DNA from: Macrosoma leucophasiata
Taxonomy: Eukaryota > Arthropoda > Insecta > Lepidoptera > Hedylidae
Length of the DNA stretch: 64,000 bases
Direction of reading: 5' to 3'
Assembly: GCA_036365455.1 (NCBI GenBank)
Contig: JAWQUS010000020.1
Coordinates: 9,211,001-9,275,000 of the forward strand
Shown: positions 54,830 to 64,000 of the stretch, piece by piece
How positions within the stretch are numbered: position 1 is the first letter of the stretch
Layout: the number at the start of each line of letters is the position of its first letter
Translations under genes and position numbers: made by a program
Notes under the pieces: generated by a model
What the model saw: the letters and a program-made list of their open reading frames with translations, nothing else
What the model was told of the DNA's origin: nothing
The model's database searches: none

Positions 54830-56870
54830 ATATTATAAAATTAAATTTTAAGTACGAGTAGCTTTCTCAAGAGACAAGGGGGTCGCCTTTAGCATTACAT
54901 TTTAAAATTGATAATTGATAAGTGCGGACATTGATTTCAAGTTAATTTCAAAAGATGTCCTTAATAGGAAGCCGTACTAAGAAATAGGTACATCATCCAA
55001 TGACGTGTTTCCTATAAAGATTTTATAAATCATCTCAAAATAGTCAAAGATTTTGATTTAAAAATATTCATCCTTAATCTAAAGTATTCTAAAGTGGACT
55101 GAAATAGTTTATCTTTACTCAAAGTAGCCTCAAAAAAAGAACAACGCTACTAACCATCGCACCATAACCGCTACTTAACCATCCCATCCGCTCGCCCGTG
55201 TCACGTAAGAAGATACTTTAATATCCGATTCATTGTTCTGTTACAAATTTGTCAGTGATCTTTACATTAAACTTTTTCTTCAAAACCTGAGACGCTCATA
55301 ATCCGATGTGCGACCGGCACTTGTAAGTAAATCTTCGTCATCACGCGACCACACAAATATATTTGATATCATTTAAAACATTAGAAGCTTAAGTGGAACG
55401 ATAGCATTGATTACGCTTCGTCACATCGTGGTTTCCTGTTTCCTGCTCGTTTTGTTGGTTACAACGAACAGATACCTACGTACTTTTTTCTGCAAACACG
55501 CATTGGTGTGATTGTCATTGTTGTGATTCATGGAACGTAACAGAATCATTGAATGCGCAAAACGTCAACTTGTGAGTGCATAACTGATGCAATAAAATTA
55601 TGTGATAAAATACATTTGGTTTGATAGAAAATGTTACAAACTATAACAGCGATATATACAGTGGTCACTATTATAAGAATAGGCCGGGACAGTATTATCT
55701 CATCAATTTATGGGTAAATACTTGGTTATTTCATTGATGTACTTAAACAGGAGCTGAACCATGATGTTGGAGAAGGGTCTAGACTTGCATAAGGATGAGT
55801 TTGACACTTTTTTATGATTTTGAATTTGTCATCAAGGGAAGAAACATGCTCCTACTACAACATTCCCTTGCAAGCGCTATTGGACGGATCTTCTGAAACA
55901 TGCTCAGTTTTAAGGAAGACGACGGGAAGATGATTCTGTACTTTATGAATCTTAGGAAAACATAATAATTAGGTCGTTTGGTTACTTCAAACAAAGCGGA
56001 AAAATATTGACCATTGAATTGAATTCTCACCCTAACCTCTATATGACTCGAACGAAATGACTAGGTTAATAGAATAAGAGCGTGCAAAGTAAGGGGCTCG
56101 GCTCTTCAAGAGATCTGTTAACTTTTTATACTCAGTACAAGTCAGATGTAGGTACTCGGCTTGGCAATAGTTTACATCAGTCATTTTTAGTGGGGTACTA
56201 ATGACATTAACATTATGATGCGTAGTTATTTTTATCGGAATAAAAATGAACGACTCAAAGCAAATTTCCGTTATTAATGAAGCCTGTCTCAATTTTGACG
56301 AAAAAGGTCAATTATTGGGTATATGAGTAAAATGAGAGGAAGATAAAGCCTTGGGCCATTGTAATTACGCATTATAATTATTATTGATATTTTGCTCCTG
56401 TCACGCAACAGGTTCGCTTCGGGCGATCCATAATGTTTCACGAAGCCCACTGCGCAGCAACCGTCTTGATAATTTGAACTAATTTTCTTAATTCAGCATA
56501 ATTTCCATTCGAAGTGCATGTTATGTGCAACTTAACGTCATTATGGTTTTTTAGAAAATTCATTTCGTTTCTAACTCTGCCTGCCCTTGAGCAGTTAAAA
56601 TAATAATTTTTTGCCAATATTATTCTCGGTATAATCTTTCGACCGCCAGACTACCGGAACGTAATTGTAGGGAGCCTAATTTTTTAAAAGACTTATTTAT
56701 TATATTGACTGAGATTATGTGAATGCTTAAGTAAGAGTGGCGTGCGGGCTTTAATGTTAAGTAATTGCTTGTTCATGAGAATCTACATAAAACATGATAT
56801 TCAATTACATTTTTTACATGGGCGAGCGCTTCAAGGACATAAATTGTAGGCACTATACCTACATATATCC
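54830..56870. other. Unassigned AT-rich DNA
   Basis: No feature recognised in 2 kb. Minus-strand frames at 55812-56292 have no recognised domain. Confidence 0.4.
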
Positions 56871-56878
56871 TTTTTCAT

Positions 56879-57020
56879 GTTAAGAGGTTGACATACAAGC
56901 AGACGGGCTACCTGATGGAAAGTAGTCACCGTCGCCTATAAACATTTGCAACACCAGGGGAGTTGGCAAAGCGCTACCATCTCTGAAGTCCTCAGAAACA
57001 TCGAAGTCTGTAGCTTTTTG
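56879..57020 (-). repeat. LINE 3' end, reversed
   Basis: 'gcagacgggctacctgatgg', 'aaagtagtcaccgtcgccta' and 'aacaccaggggagttggcaa' are the reverse of the end of the LINE at 61560-61870. Confidence 0.7.
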
Positions 57021-57466
57021 TAATATCACTATACACATATATAATGTTTAGGTTATTGCCATTAACTAAAAGAAATCAAGCTGAGATTAATTTGATATTT
57101 TTTCGAACATTATTTTTTCTTCGCTGCATTATTTCACCGGTTTTATCTTAACAGCAATCGTATTAAGAGTCATGGTTATTAGCAAAGGTGGCATCGTAAA
57201 TTGGTTGAGTATACGGTAATGATATTGGTGAGAGTAAATTTTAGTCGACCATCGAAAATACCATACATTGTGAGATGTCGATCGAACGATCGTCGACGAC
57301 ACGCAGGGGACACAGAGTAACGGCACCGCAGAGACACATTGCACTTCCTGTCTTTATTTGCTTTGCTTTTTAAGTACTTTTTATATTTTTAGATACGTGG
57401 TCAGCGATTTATTGCTTATTAGGTATAATGGTAGGAAATATTACATGCACATGATTATTATTGTCT

Positions 57467-57650
57467 ACTAGCTGTTGCTCGCGGCTCCGCCCGCGTGTAG
57501 GTCGCTTTTCGCGTAACCTGAGGAAACTACAATTATCCAGACCTATAATAGACTTAAAGCAGAGAATATGTCATAATACTTGCTTATAGATAATTCTAAA
57601 GAATTCTGAAGTAAATCAGCGCCATCTATTGAGATTTTAAGTTACTAAAT
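57467..57650 (-). mobile_element. Helitron-like fragment
   Basis: The left edge 'actagctgttgctcgcggct' with 'ccgcccgcgtgtaggtcgct' is the reversed CTAGT end with a GC stem. The far end was not found. Confidence 0.45.
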
Positions 57651-57841
57651 TAAACAATTTAGTTACATAAAACCCGTATGCCCACATTCAATGATTGTGT
57701 TATTTTATTTAAAATTCAATTGACACTGCAGTGCAGTGTTAAAACAAAGAAGAAATTCTAACTTTATCTAAATTAAATACGTTTATGTATAAATCGCATT
57801 CAACTCTTTTAAGTTCTCGTTGTCAATCTATGATTAGCAAT

Positions 57842-58303
57842 TTTTGCTGATTCGCCTACCGAAGCTGTCTTCGACGTAGAGCACCTACCTACTTTGTTTC
57901 AGAATGATGGAACTTTGTGAACGTATGTTGCATAAACCTGTTTCTGTGTATGTTCAGTTGTCAATTTATGATTACCAAATATGTAGTAGGTATTAATTAT
58001 AATATCTCACAATAATATGCTATCTATCTGCACATAGGGTAATTAAATGAAAAAATACCTCTATTCTATCGGTTGTTCTGTACCAAAAGCAGTACACCTT
58101 GCAAAGTTCATCAGATAATGAGTACTTTTGTTGCGTGTGAAACTAGAATTCCATTTTGCACGGAGCAACATTCGCTTAAGCATCAAAGGCGAGTCTCTTA
58201 AACTCGGAAAGCCGACACGATAAATCATTCTACGTTTTAAACATTCTAACACTTCATTTTGCTGATTCGCCCGCCGATGCTGTCTTCGGCGTAAAACACC
58301 TAC
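57842..58303. repeat. Direct repeat pair flanking ~370 bp
   Basis: 'ttttgctgattcgcc' plus 'gctgtcttcg' and 'cacctac' occur at about 57842-57891 and 58256-58303 with several substitutions. The sequence between includes a minus-strand frame (58061-58252) without recognised domain. Confidence 0.5.
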
Positions 58304-58309
58304 TTTCTT

Positions 58310-59660
58310 AACAGCTCTTTTGTAATAAATCCTACGGAATGTTGCGTTACGACTGCAATAATACGAATCAGATTAAGTGGAAGGTATATTACCTTTTGTT
58401 TATCGCTCACGTTGTACCTCTGCTGGTAATTAATGTCTTGCCGAACCCGCACTAATTTTCTCGAGCTTAAAGAAGACTTTACACGTATTCGATGAGGATT
58501 TTATTGTTATTATGTTGTATGGTTTGATTTTATGGTACAATAGAGGCGTTATGGACTTAGTTACGTTAGTTACGTTTAGCGACAAATTGATAATGTAATT
58601 AATACACGCGTATTTTATGTATCAGCATCAATTTTGTAACCGCATACATAAACAGAGCTTTTCAGTTAACCAGATAAAGGGATTATATTTTGTTTAGTTT
58701 CGCTAAATTCTAATTAAGTGTCGTTAGTTCATATTCTAATAATTATGACGAAGATTTTGGTAATTTAGAAAAACTACTAATGTTCAAAAACTAAGCATTG
58801 ATTAAAATCTCTTGCTAATTTTGCAGTGCACCTACGCGCGCGAAATGAATTAGATGTTAAAATTTGTTTTTGAATTAGTTATTTAATAAATTTTACTAAC
58901 CCCTTTCAGGCAACACGAAAAATATGACAATTGAATTTTTATTGTTTTTGGACCTTATAGGGTCCACCTGCTGCTTCAGGGATAAGTTGATTTGTTACTA
59001 AGGACCATACAATTCTCGCCTGTTTATATACCTAATTATTTATCAAACGGTTCGTTGTTGAGGCTTCTTATTCTTATGAATCTCTTCTTATTTTATCACG
59101 AATAATATGCAACTGTGACATTTACATATATGCAAATGTAATATAAAAACAACGATAATAAATAACACCCCGTCTAATCGCATGCAATAAACGCATGTAA
59201 ACGAACACCTCACTAGGCGTAGACATTCAAAATTTATATCAGTCTAATAACCGTCAAATTCCACCAGCAACAGATTACGAAGGCCCGTTGAGTTACTGAA
59301 TGGGCGATAGAAACAAATAGGTAGAGTAGTAATTCCGAAGAGTTTTGAATACAGTCCAATACTATTTTCGTCGGATGCTGATCTTTAAGCTCTTATTTTG
59401 TTTTGTTCTGAGATCGTTCGCAGATAGAATGGCGGTTTTACTATAGCCCCAGTAGATAAAGGAAATTGTTGAAATATATTTAAATACGAGCAATCTGACT
59501 GTGATGGAAACGTTCGTTCGTGGTTACATAGTTTGTGTTTCGACGTTCCTTGTATTGGCGATTATCGTTTGTTTTCGTTTATTATCAGCAAGCATTTTGT
59601 AAATGTAATACTCTGAAGTTATTTATTTTGAGTTTCATAATATTCTTCTTTTTACATACA
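58310..59660. other. Unassigned AT-rich DNA
   Basis: Nothing recognised. Confidence 0.45.
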
Positions 59661-59667
59661 ATATTGA

Positions 59668-59815
59668 TGTGAGAGTTTTAGTGATGAAGCTTGAGAACGT
59701 AGGCATTAGGTAATTAATATACCTACTTACTATTCCTGGATGGTATTTTTATCAGCGCCAATGTGTCGATCAGGTAGTAATGTGCGGCCCCGTAATTTCC
59801 AGAGCAAATAGACTC
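59668..59815 (+). repeat. SINE family A, diverged 5' half
   Basis: 'gtgatgaagcttgagaacgt' and 'gatcaggtagtaatgtgcgg' followed by 'ccccgtaatttcca' follow the family order. Confidence 0.5.
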
Positions 59816-59875
59816 ATGAATTTACTTTTCATCAAGGTGAAGTTCATGCATATTTTCCTCTTTCATGGTATTTAA

Positions 59876-59960
59876 AACTAGCTGACCCGGTGAACCATGT
59901 ACCGCTGTATGCTACGCATATGTAGCTATACTTTTGTTATTATTTAATATTTTTTTTACA
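59876..59960 (-). mobile_element. Helitron-like edge
   Basis: 'aactagctgacccggtgaac' resembles the other ACTAG-type edges; only the terminal part is recognisable. Confidence 0.3.
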
Positions 59961-60391
59961 CAAACTTCCTACTAGACAATAACGAACACATACCTAAACC
60001 ACACACGTTTGTTTTCTGTAGACTGTGCCTAAACGATGTATAAAATTCAATTTTAAGTAGGTATTCATGTTTATATGAAGTGGATTAAACCTCGTGCACA
60101 AACTAAACCTTTGGAAACAAATTTTTAACGCACCCATATATTAAAAAAAACACAATTGAATGCATCGCCTCTGGTTAGTAACGAAACATTCAAATACTTT
60201 AATTCAAGAACAAAATATACCCAAATTCAGAACTAAAAAAAAAGTTAAAAAGTCAAAAGCCGGTCGCTACCGTTTCTCCTGGATAACACTACCTTTTTTA
60301 TTTCGCACTGCAGTACCTATCTAGCAGCACAGATGCGCCGGGCGCTTGTCTCAATAATGAATGCATTGTCCGTCAGTCCGTATTATCCGAT

Positions 60392-60935
60392 GACTATTTT
60401 TGCTCAAACCTGTCTGCGTGTGTCACGGGAAAGGACGATAGAGTTGATATGATACATTATTCGTTTCCTAATTATTAGGACAGAGACAAACCAACTCAGG
60501 TATCACGGGTGGCATTGCAACTGCGTTTTAACCTCTGATATTTGTATCGATCTGTAGACCACAGTAGACATTTGCCTACTTGCCACCCGCCTCAGCAGTG
60601 GCAATTCATCTGCGTTTTGGCTTTTGGTTTTTGTGTGGTTGTACTATCCGTATGAACTGCATGCTGGTTTGCCACCATCCTTAAACAACAACAACTTAGG
60701 CTTCTGGGGTAGCTATGCATCTGCATCTCGACTATTTTTGCTCATACCTGTTTGCGTGTGTCACGGGAAAGGACGATAGAGTCGACATGATACACTATTC
60801 GATACCTAAGTATTAGGATAGAGGCTAACCAACTCACGCCTCACGAGTGGCAATGCAACTGCGTTTGAAACTCTGGTTTTTGTGAAGATGTCTATAAGTC
60901 AAAGTAGTCATTTGAACTGCATGCTAATTTACATT
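60392..60935 (+). repeat. Tandem duplication (338-bp offset) with SINE A sequence
   Basis: 'gactatttttgctca', 'gcgtgtgtcacgggaaagga' and 'acgatagagt' occur at 60392 and again at 60730. Each copy continues into family A-like 3' sequence ('gcaactgcgttt', 'gaactgcatgct'). The unit is a chimera of unknown sequence and SINE tail duplicated head to tail. Confidence 0.65.
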
Positions 60936-60984
60936 ATTTTTATTTCGTACTGCAGTACAGGACATGTGTGTTGACATAATACAA

Positions 60985-61150
60985 ATTTGTTGCTTCATAG
61001 TTATGATTATTAAATAAAACGCGTAGCGAAGAAGAAAAATTGAAAATGATGAATGGGGAAGAAGCATGGGACGTGTGTCAGGGCTGGGATATCTGGCGCT
61101 CCACACTCTCTGCCTACCCCGTTAGGGACTTAGCGTGAAGATACATAAAT
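60985..61150 (+). repeat. RTE-like LINE 3' end (family E)
   Basis: The plus frame reads 'GEEAWDVCQGWDIWRSTL' then 'SAYPVRDLA' and a stop, followed by 'gcgtgaagatacataa'. A family K MITE is inserted directly at its end. Confidence 0.6.
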
Positions 61151-61151
61151 A

Positions 61152-61399
61152 CAGTACTCAACAATTCCTAATGCACATCGAGCCTACGAATGAGACGGTC
61201 GGCTCGTTTCGACTTCGTAGAGCGTTCTCTGCTGCACACTGCTACGTAAGCACTGGCAATCCGGTATTGGTCAAAACTTGATCAAAATCAATCAATAAAA
61301 AAAATAGGTAAGGTGCGAAAGAGATTACGCTATACAAATCCGAAATAAGCCGAAGTCTCCTTCCTAGGCTCGATGTGCAATATTTATTATTGAGCACTG
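61152..61399 (+). mobile_element. Family K MITE, complete, TA target duplication
   Basis: TA at 61150-61151 and 61400-61401. The left end 'cagtactcaacaattcctaa' and the reversed right end 'cagtgctcaataataaatat' lead into matching 'tgcacatcgagccta' and 'cggct' sequence over about 80 bp. No transposase. Confidence 0.9.
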
Positions 61400-61559
61400 T
61401 ACATTAATGTTTAGTGTTGGTATCAATAATATGTTACCCTCGCGTACCTATGCAAATCAATGTATTGACCGCCGTATGATTGTTGAGTGATTATACCGTC
61501 TCTAGAATGGTAAGTGCTCTGCTGAACTGTTCAACATGGTGCCACCGTCTCTTTTCCTA

Positions 61560-61870
61560 CACCGTACTACCCGCCAAAGAAGAAGCGAAGTTCCACCCTC
61601 ACCGACTGGACACCTGGCAGTGCTCAACGGTGCGGTTTTCGCGTTCGTTCCTGCCTAGAACGTGTAAATTGTGGAACGAACTACCTCTGCGGTGTTCCCT
61701 CGGTGCTACAATATGGGGTTCTTCAAAAATGGCGTCAAAAGAGTCTTTCAGGGCTGGCAGCGCGTTGGCAACTCCCCTGGTGTTGCAAATGTTCATAGGC
61801 GACGGTGACCACTTTCCAGCAGGGGCCCCGTCTGCTTGTCTGTCAACCTTCAAACTTAAAAAAATGCATT
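61560..61870 (+). pseudogene. LINE ORF2 C-terminus and 3' UTR, frameshifted
   Basis: 'TVRFSRSFLPRTCKLWNELP' is the typical end of moth Jockey-type polymerases. After frame changes, 'FQGWQRVGNSPGVANVHRRR' is visible. The nucleotide end 'gcgacggtgaccactttcca' and 'ccccgtctgcttgtctgtca', plus an A run, matches the reversed copy at 56879. No catalytic motif. Confidence 0.7.
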
Positions 61871-61899
61871 TGCATAAGAATATGAAAAACATATAATTG

Positions 61900-62380
61900 A
61901 TTTTGCATTTCTGATTATAAAAATATGTAAATGAAAAATGTGATCCACTTTAGGGAAGACAAGCTTAAATGAAAAATTGAATAATAAAAGGCGAACTAGA
62001 AAGCTCCATAGATTTCCTGCGCTTGAGCACAGTATCATGAATGAAGACACATTTGCCAACGACAGCGAATCCAGCGGAGTTATTTGATTTATTCCGAGCT
62101 CAGACTATTGAAAACTTCCATCAAGAATCTTTTATTTAGACTATGTAATCAAGCCGTTGCCAAGTATATCTTGGCCAGACATTGCACCTAGCGCAGTTGT
62201 TACGTACATTCCAGATTCCGTTACTTTTTTGGGCGGTATATGTGAAAAAGTGAACATTGTTATCCATATAAAAAAAAAAAAATTATTATTGTTTTCACAT
62301 ATTTTTTAACAATTATACAATTGAAAACAAATAGTAACAGTTTTATAATTACTTACATATAATAGGTGGAACGATCCACT
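61900..62380. other. Unassigned AT-rich DNA before the LINE
   Basis: No gene seen. The 5' boundary of the following LINE is somewhere between about 62340 and 62490. Confidence 0.4.
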
Positions 62381-62493
62381 TATGTAACAAGTGTATTTTG
62401 GCTCTACACTTGTCCTGCTGGTGTCACTATATAACCGCACATACACTTTTATTTGTTTATTGATTTATTTGTGAAAACTTTTAACTGATCACT

Positions 62494-63264
62494 ATGGCTA
62501 ACGTTACCACCTTGCTGGAGACACAGAATGCAATGGAAATGATGCTGTTGAAGAAACTCTCAGATTTTAAGTCAAAATTGAAATCTGCCACTCCACTCAG
62601 TGTTACCCCAACATTATCCCAGCTTCAAGATGAGTTTCAAAACTTCAAGGCACAGTGTGGTTCGATCTTTAGCTTACTTAGACAGCAAATTTCGGATTTC
62701 TCTAAGTCTCTTGACTTCATAGAAATGAGACACCGCAAAAAGTACCTAGTGATCAGTGGTATCCCGGAGAATGAAACAGAAAATTTGCCTACTGTTGTTG
62801 AAACCATTTTCCACGACAAACTTGGAATCCAGGATATGGAGAGCAACAAGCTTCGGACGTGTCATCGTTTAGGCAAGCCAGTGGATGGTAAATGTCGACC
62901 AGTTTTACTCCGCTTTGGTGATCTCTCCTTGAAATCTCTAGTCTGGAGAAAGAAAACGTCCCTCAAGGGTACATCCTATGTGCTGGGTGAGTTCTTGACT
63001 CCTCATAGATAAGCACTTTTTCTACTTTGTCGAAGGAAATTTGGAATTCGCCGCTGCTGGACCATGGATGGTGTCATTGTAGTGAAGCTGCAAGACGGTT
63101 CCAGGCGCAAAGTGTTCACGGAGGACGACCTATCAAACATCCCAGAGACCCCGAGTGCGTCCAGCGAAAACGAACAGTCTGATCCGATCCCGTCCGCGCC
63201 AGTGGGAGCTGCTGCCACTTCCAAGTCACCAAAAACGAAGAGGTCAACGCGCACTCGAAAATAA
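62494..63264 (+). pseudogene. LINE ORF1 with one in-frame stop
   Basis: ORF1 proteins bind LINE RNA and act as chaperones in the ribonucleoprotein. The N-terminal third is rich in Leu/Gln/Phe with heptad spacing, fitting a coiled coil. From about residue 85 the core reads 'HRKKYLVISGIPENETENLP', 'LRTCHRLGKP' and 'CRPVLLRFGDLSLKSLVW', then 'LKGTSYVLGEFLT', like the RRM-type core of L1/CR1/L2 ORF1p. TAA at 63010-63012 interrupts it, but the same frame resumes with 'ALFLLCRRKFGIRRCW' and 'DGVIVVKLQDGSRRK', the expected C-terminal domain, and a Ser/Pro/Lys-rich tail to the stop at 63262. Only this one break is seen in 257 codons. Confidence 0.75.
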
Positions 63265-63890
63265 TGTGATACTCGAAGTTTCGTAAAATCATGTCTGTTG
63301 TTGTTATTGTTCATGTCCAACAAATCCAACAATGTATGCAGAGCAAAATGCAGAGTGCCAAATTCAAATAAGACCTAAGTGAATTGCCTAAGTGGCTTGA
63401 CTTAATGTATTTTTTTTAGTATTGTTTTTGGCATTTCAGGCACATACCTTCTTTATTATTTTATTTTTTTTAATAACTATTTTAAGGTATTGCTGAAAAG
63501 TTTTGTTTTGTTATGACACATGACAAGCGACAGACATCGTGACAGGTCAAAGTGACATGTATCACAGACTAAATAGTGTCGATGTAATTCTATGATTGAC
63601 ATGGATGTCAATGATTTTAGGCGTGTATTCGATAGGCGGGTTTACTTTAACATTTTCCGGGTAGTATGAATGTGCCTATACAAGGATGTAGGTTTATTTA
63701 ATAATCACAATGTAAATGTGTTTTTTTTTTAATTTTATTTGATGTTGTAATGTTTTTTTCCAGTGAATAACCGGCAGGACTAGTATGCATCTAGTCCATT
63801 GCAAGAGATTTAGTAAATTGTCCTTAATTGTATAAATTAGATAATATTATTATTTATTTATTTTATTTATTATTATATTTATTTTGTATT
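63265..63890 (+). other. Spacer between LINE ORF1 and candidate ORF2
   Basis: About 630 bp of AT-rich sequence with homopolymer T runs and no open frame of note. It is long for an ORF1-ORF2 spacer, so it may include an insertion; no terminal repeats were found. Confidence 0.4.
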
Positions 63891-63891
63891 T

Positions 63892-64000
63892 ATGATGTCC
63901 GATGATGACTCGTTCCATTCTGCTTGTGATTTAAGTGTACTAAGTGATGATTCCTTTCAGGATTTGGAAACTTTAGGTGTGTCCCTGAACAGAACTTTGG
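63892..64000 (+). CDS. Possible start of LINE ORF2, cut by window edge
   Basis: Two ATGs (63892, 63895) open a frame that has no stop to the window end. It begins 'MMSDDDSFHSACDLSVLSDD', acidic and serine-rich. In this family an endonuclease-RT ORF2 would follow ORF1. No endonuclease motif is reached within the visible 36 codons, so identity rests on position. Confidence 0.4.
   Translation, partial: MMSDDDSFHSACDLSVLSDDSFQDLETLGVSLNRTL

Noticed and set aside
61599..61892. Minus-strand frame opposite the LINE end
   Set aside because: Antisense shadow of LINE C-terminal sequence.

Overview
This 64 kb window is AT-rich, gene-poor eukaryotic DNA. It most likely comes from a moth or butterfly (Lepidoptera). 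The basis is repeat type: short elements that begin near 'ggtggtagagctc' and end 'gcatgcttgtttgccac', sequences ending 'gcccagcagtgggacgt', a 'ctcgccacctgttacatgggcc' tRNA-SINE, an errantivirus-like env remnant and insect-type LINEs. These families were identified by memory and reading, not by database search. No complete host gene was found. The only host-gene candidate is one 99-bp exon at 52645-52743.

Layout. 0-11 kb: SINE fragments, a 420-bp MITE with TA target duplication (785-1204), an internally deleted errantivirus-like element with a broken env and 3' LTR (2768-4232), a Penelope tail (8246-8512) and a LINE fragment (9930-10225). 11.06-14.27 kb: a 3.2 kb CR1-type LINE broken by several frameshifts. 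15.5 kb: a PHD-like zinc-finger exon remnant carrying a perfect fold-back. 18-25 kb: a hAT MITE with 8-bp duplication, a 15-bp GC-rich minisatellite (19535-20312) and several SINE copies, one holding a nested MITE. 26-35 kb: a LINE 3' fragment, three TIR elements, a full poly(A) SINE and a diverged tandem array near 34 kb. 35.5-40.5 kb: a Penelope element with GIY-YIG nuclease inside a SINE, then a tRNA-SINE split by a large palindrome made of tRNA-like units. 42-46.7 kb: TA-flanked MITEs and a hAT-like element holding an RTE tail with a 13-bp duplication. 47.5-50.2 kb: two tandem tRNA-like units and a broken minus-strand LINE. 50-62 kb: mixed repeats and LINE ends. 62.49 kb to the edge: the 5' half of a LINE with ORF1 carrying one stop.

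Two patterns stand out. (1) At least nine fold-back palindromes with arms of 14-31 bp and loops of 2-11 nt are scattered through the window; several are added to a recognisable repeat or coding sequence rather than forming an element's ends. (2) Four copies of a 75-76-nt tRNA-like cloverleaf keep nearly every canonical pairing and invariant base but have a 9-nt anticodon loop; two lie in opposite orientation within one palindromic insertion that has a 12-bp target duplication. Both are described under findings with the tests that would settle them.
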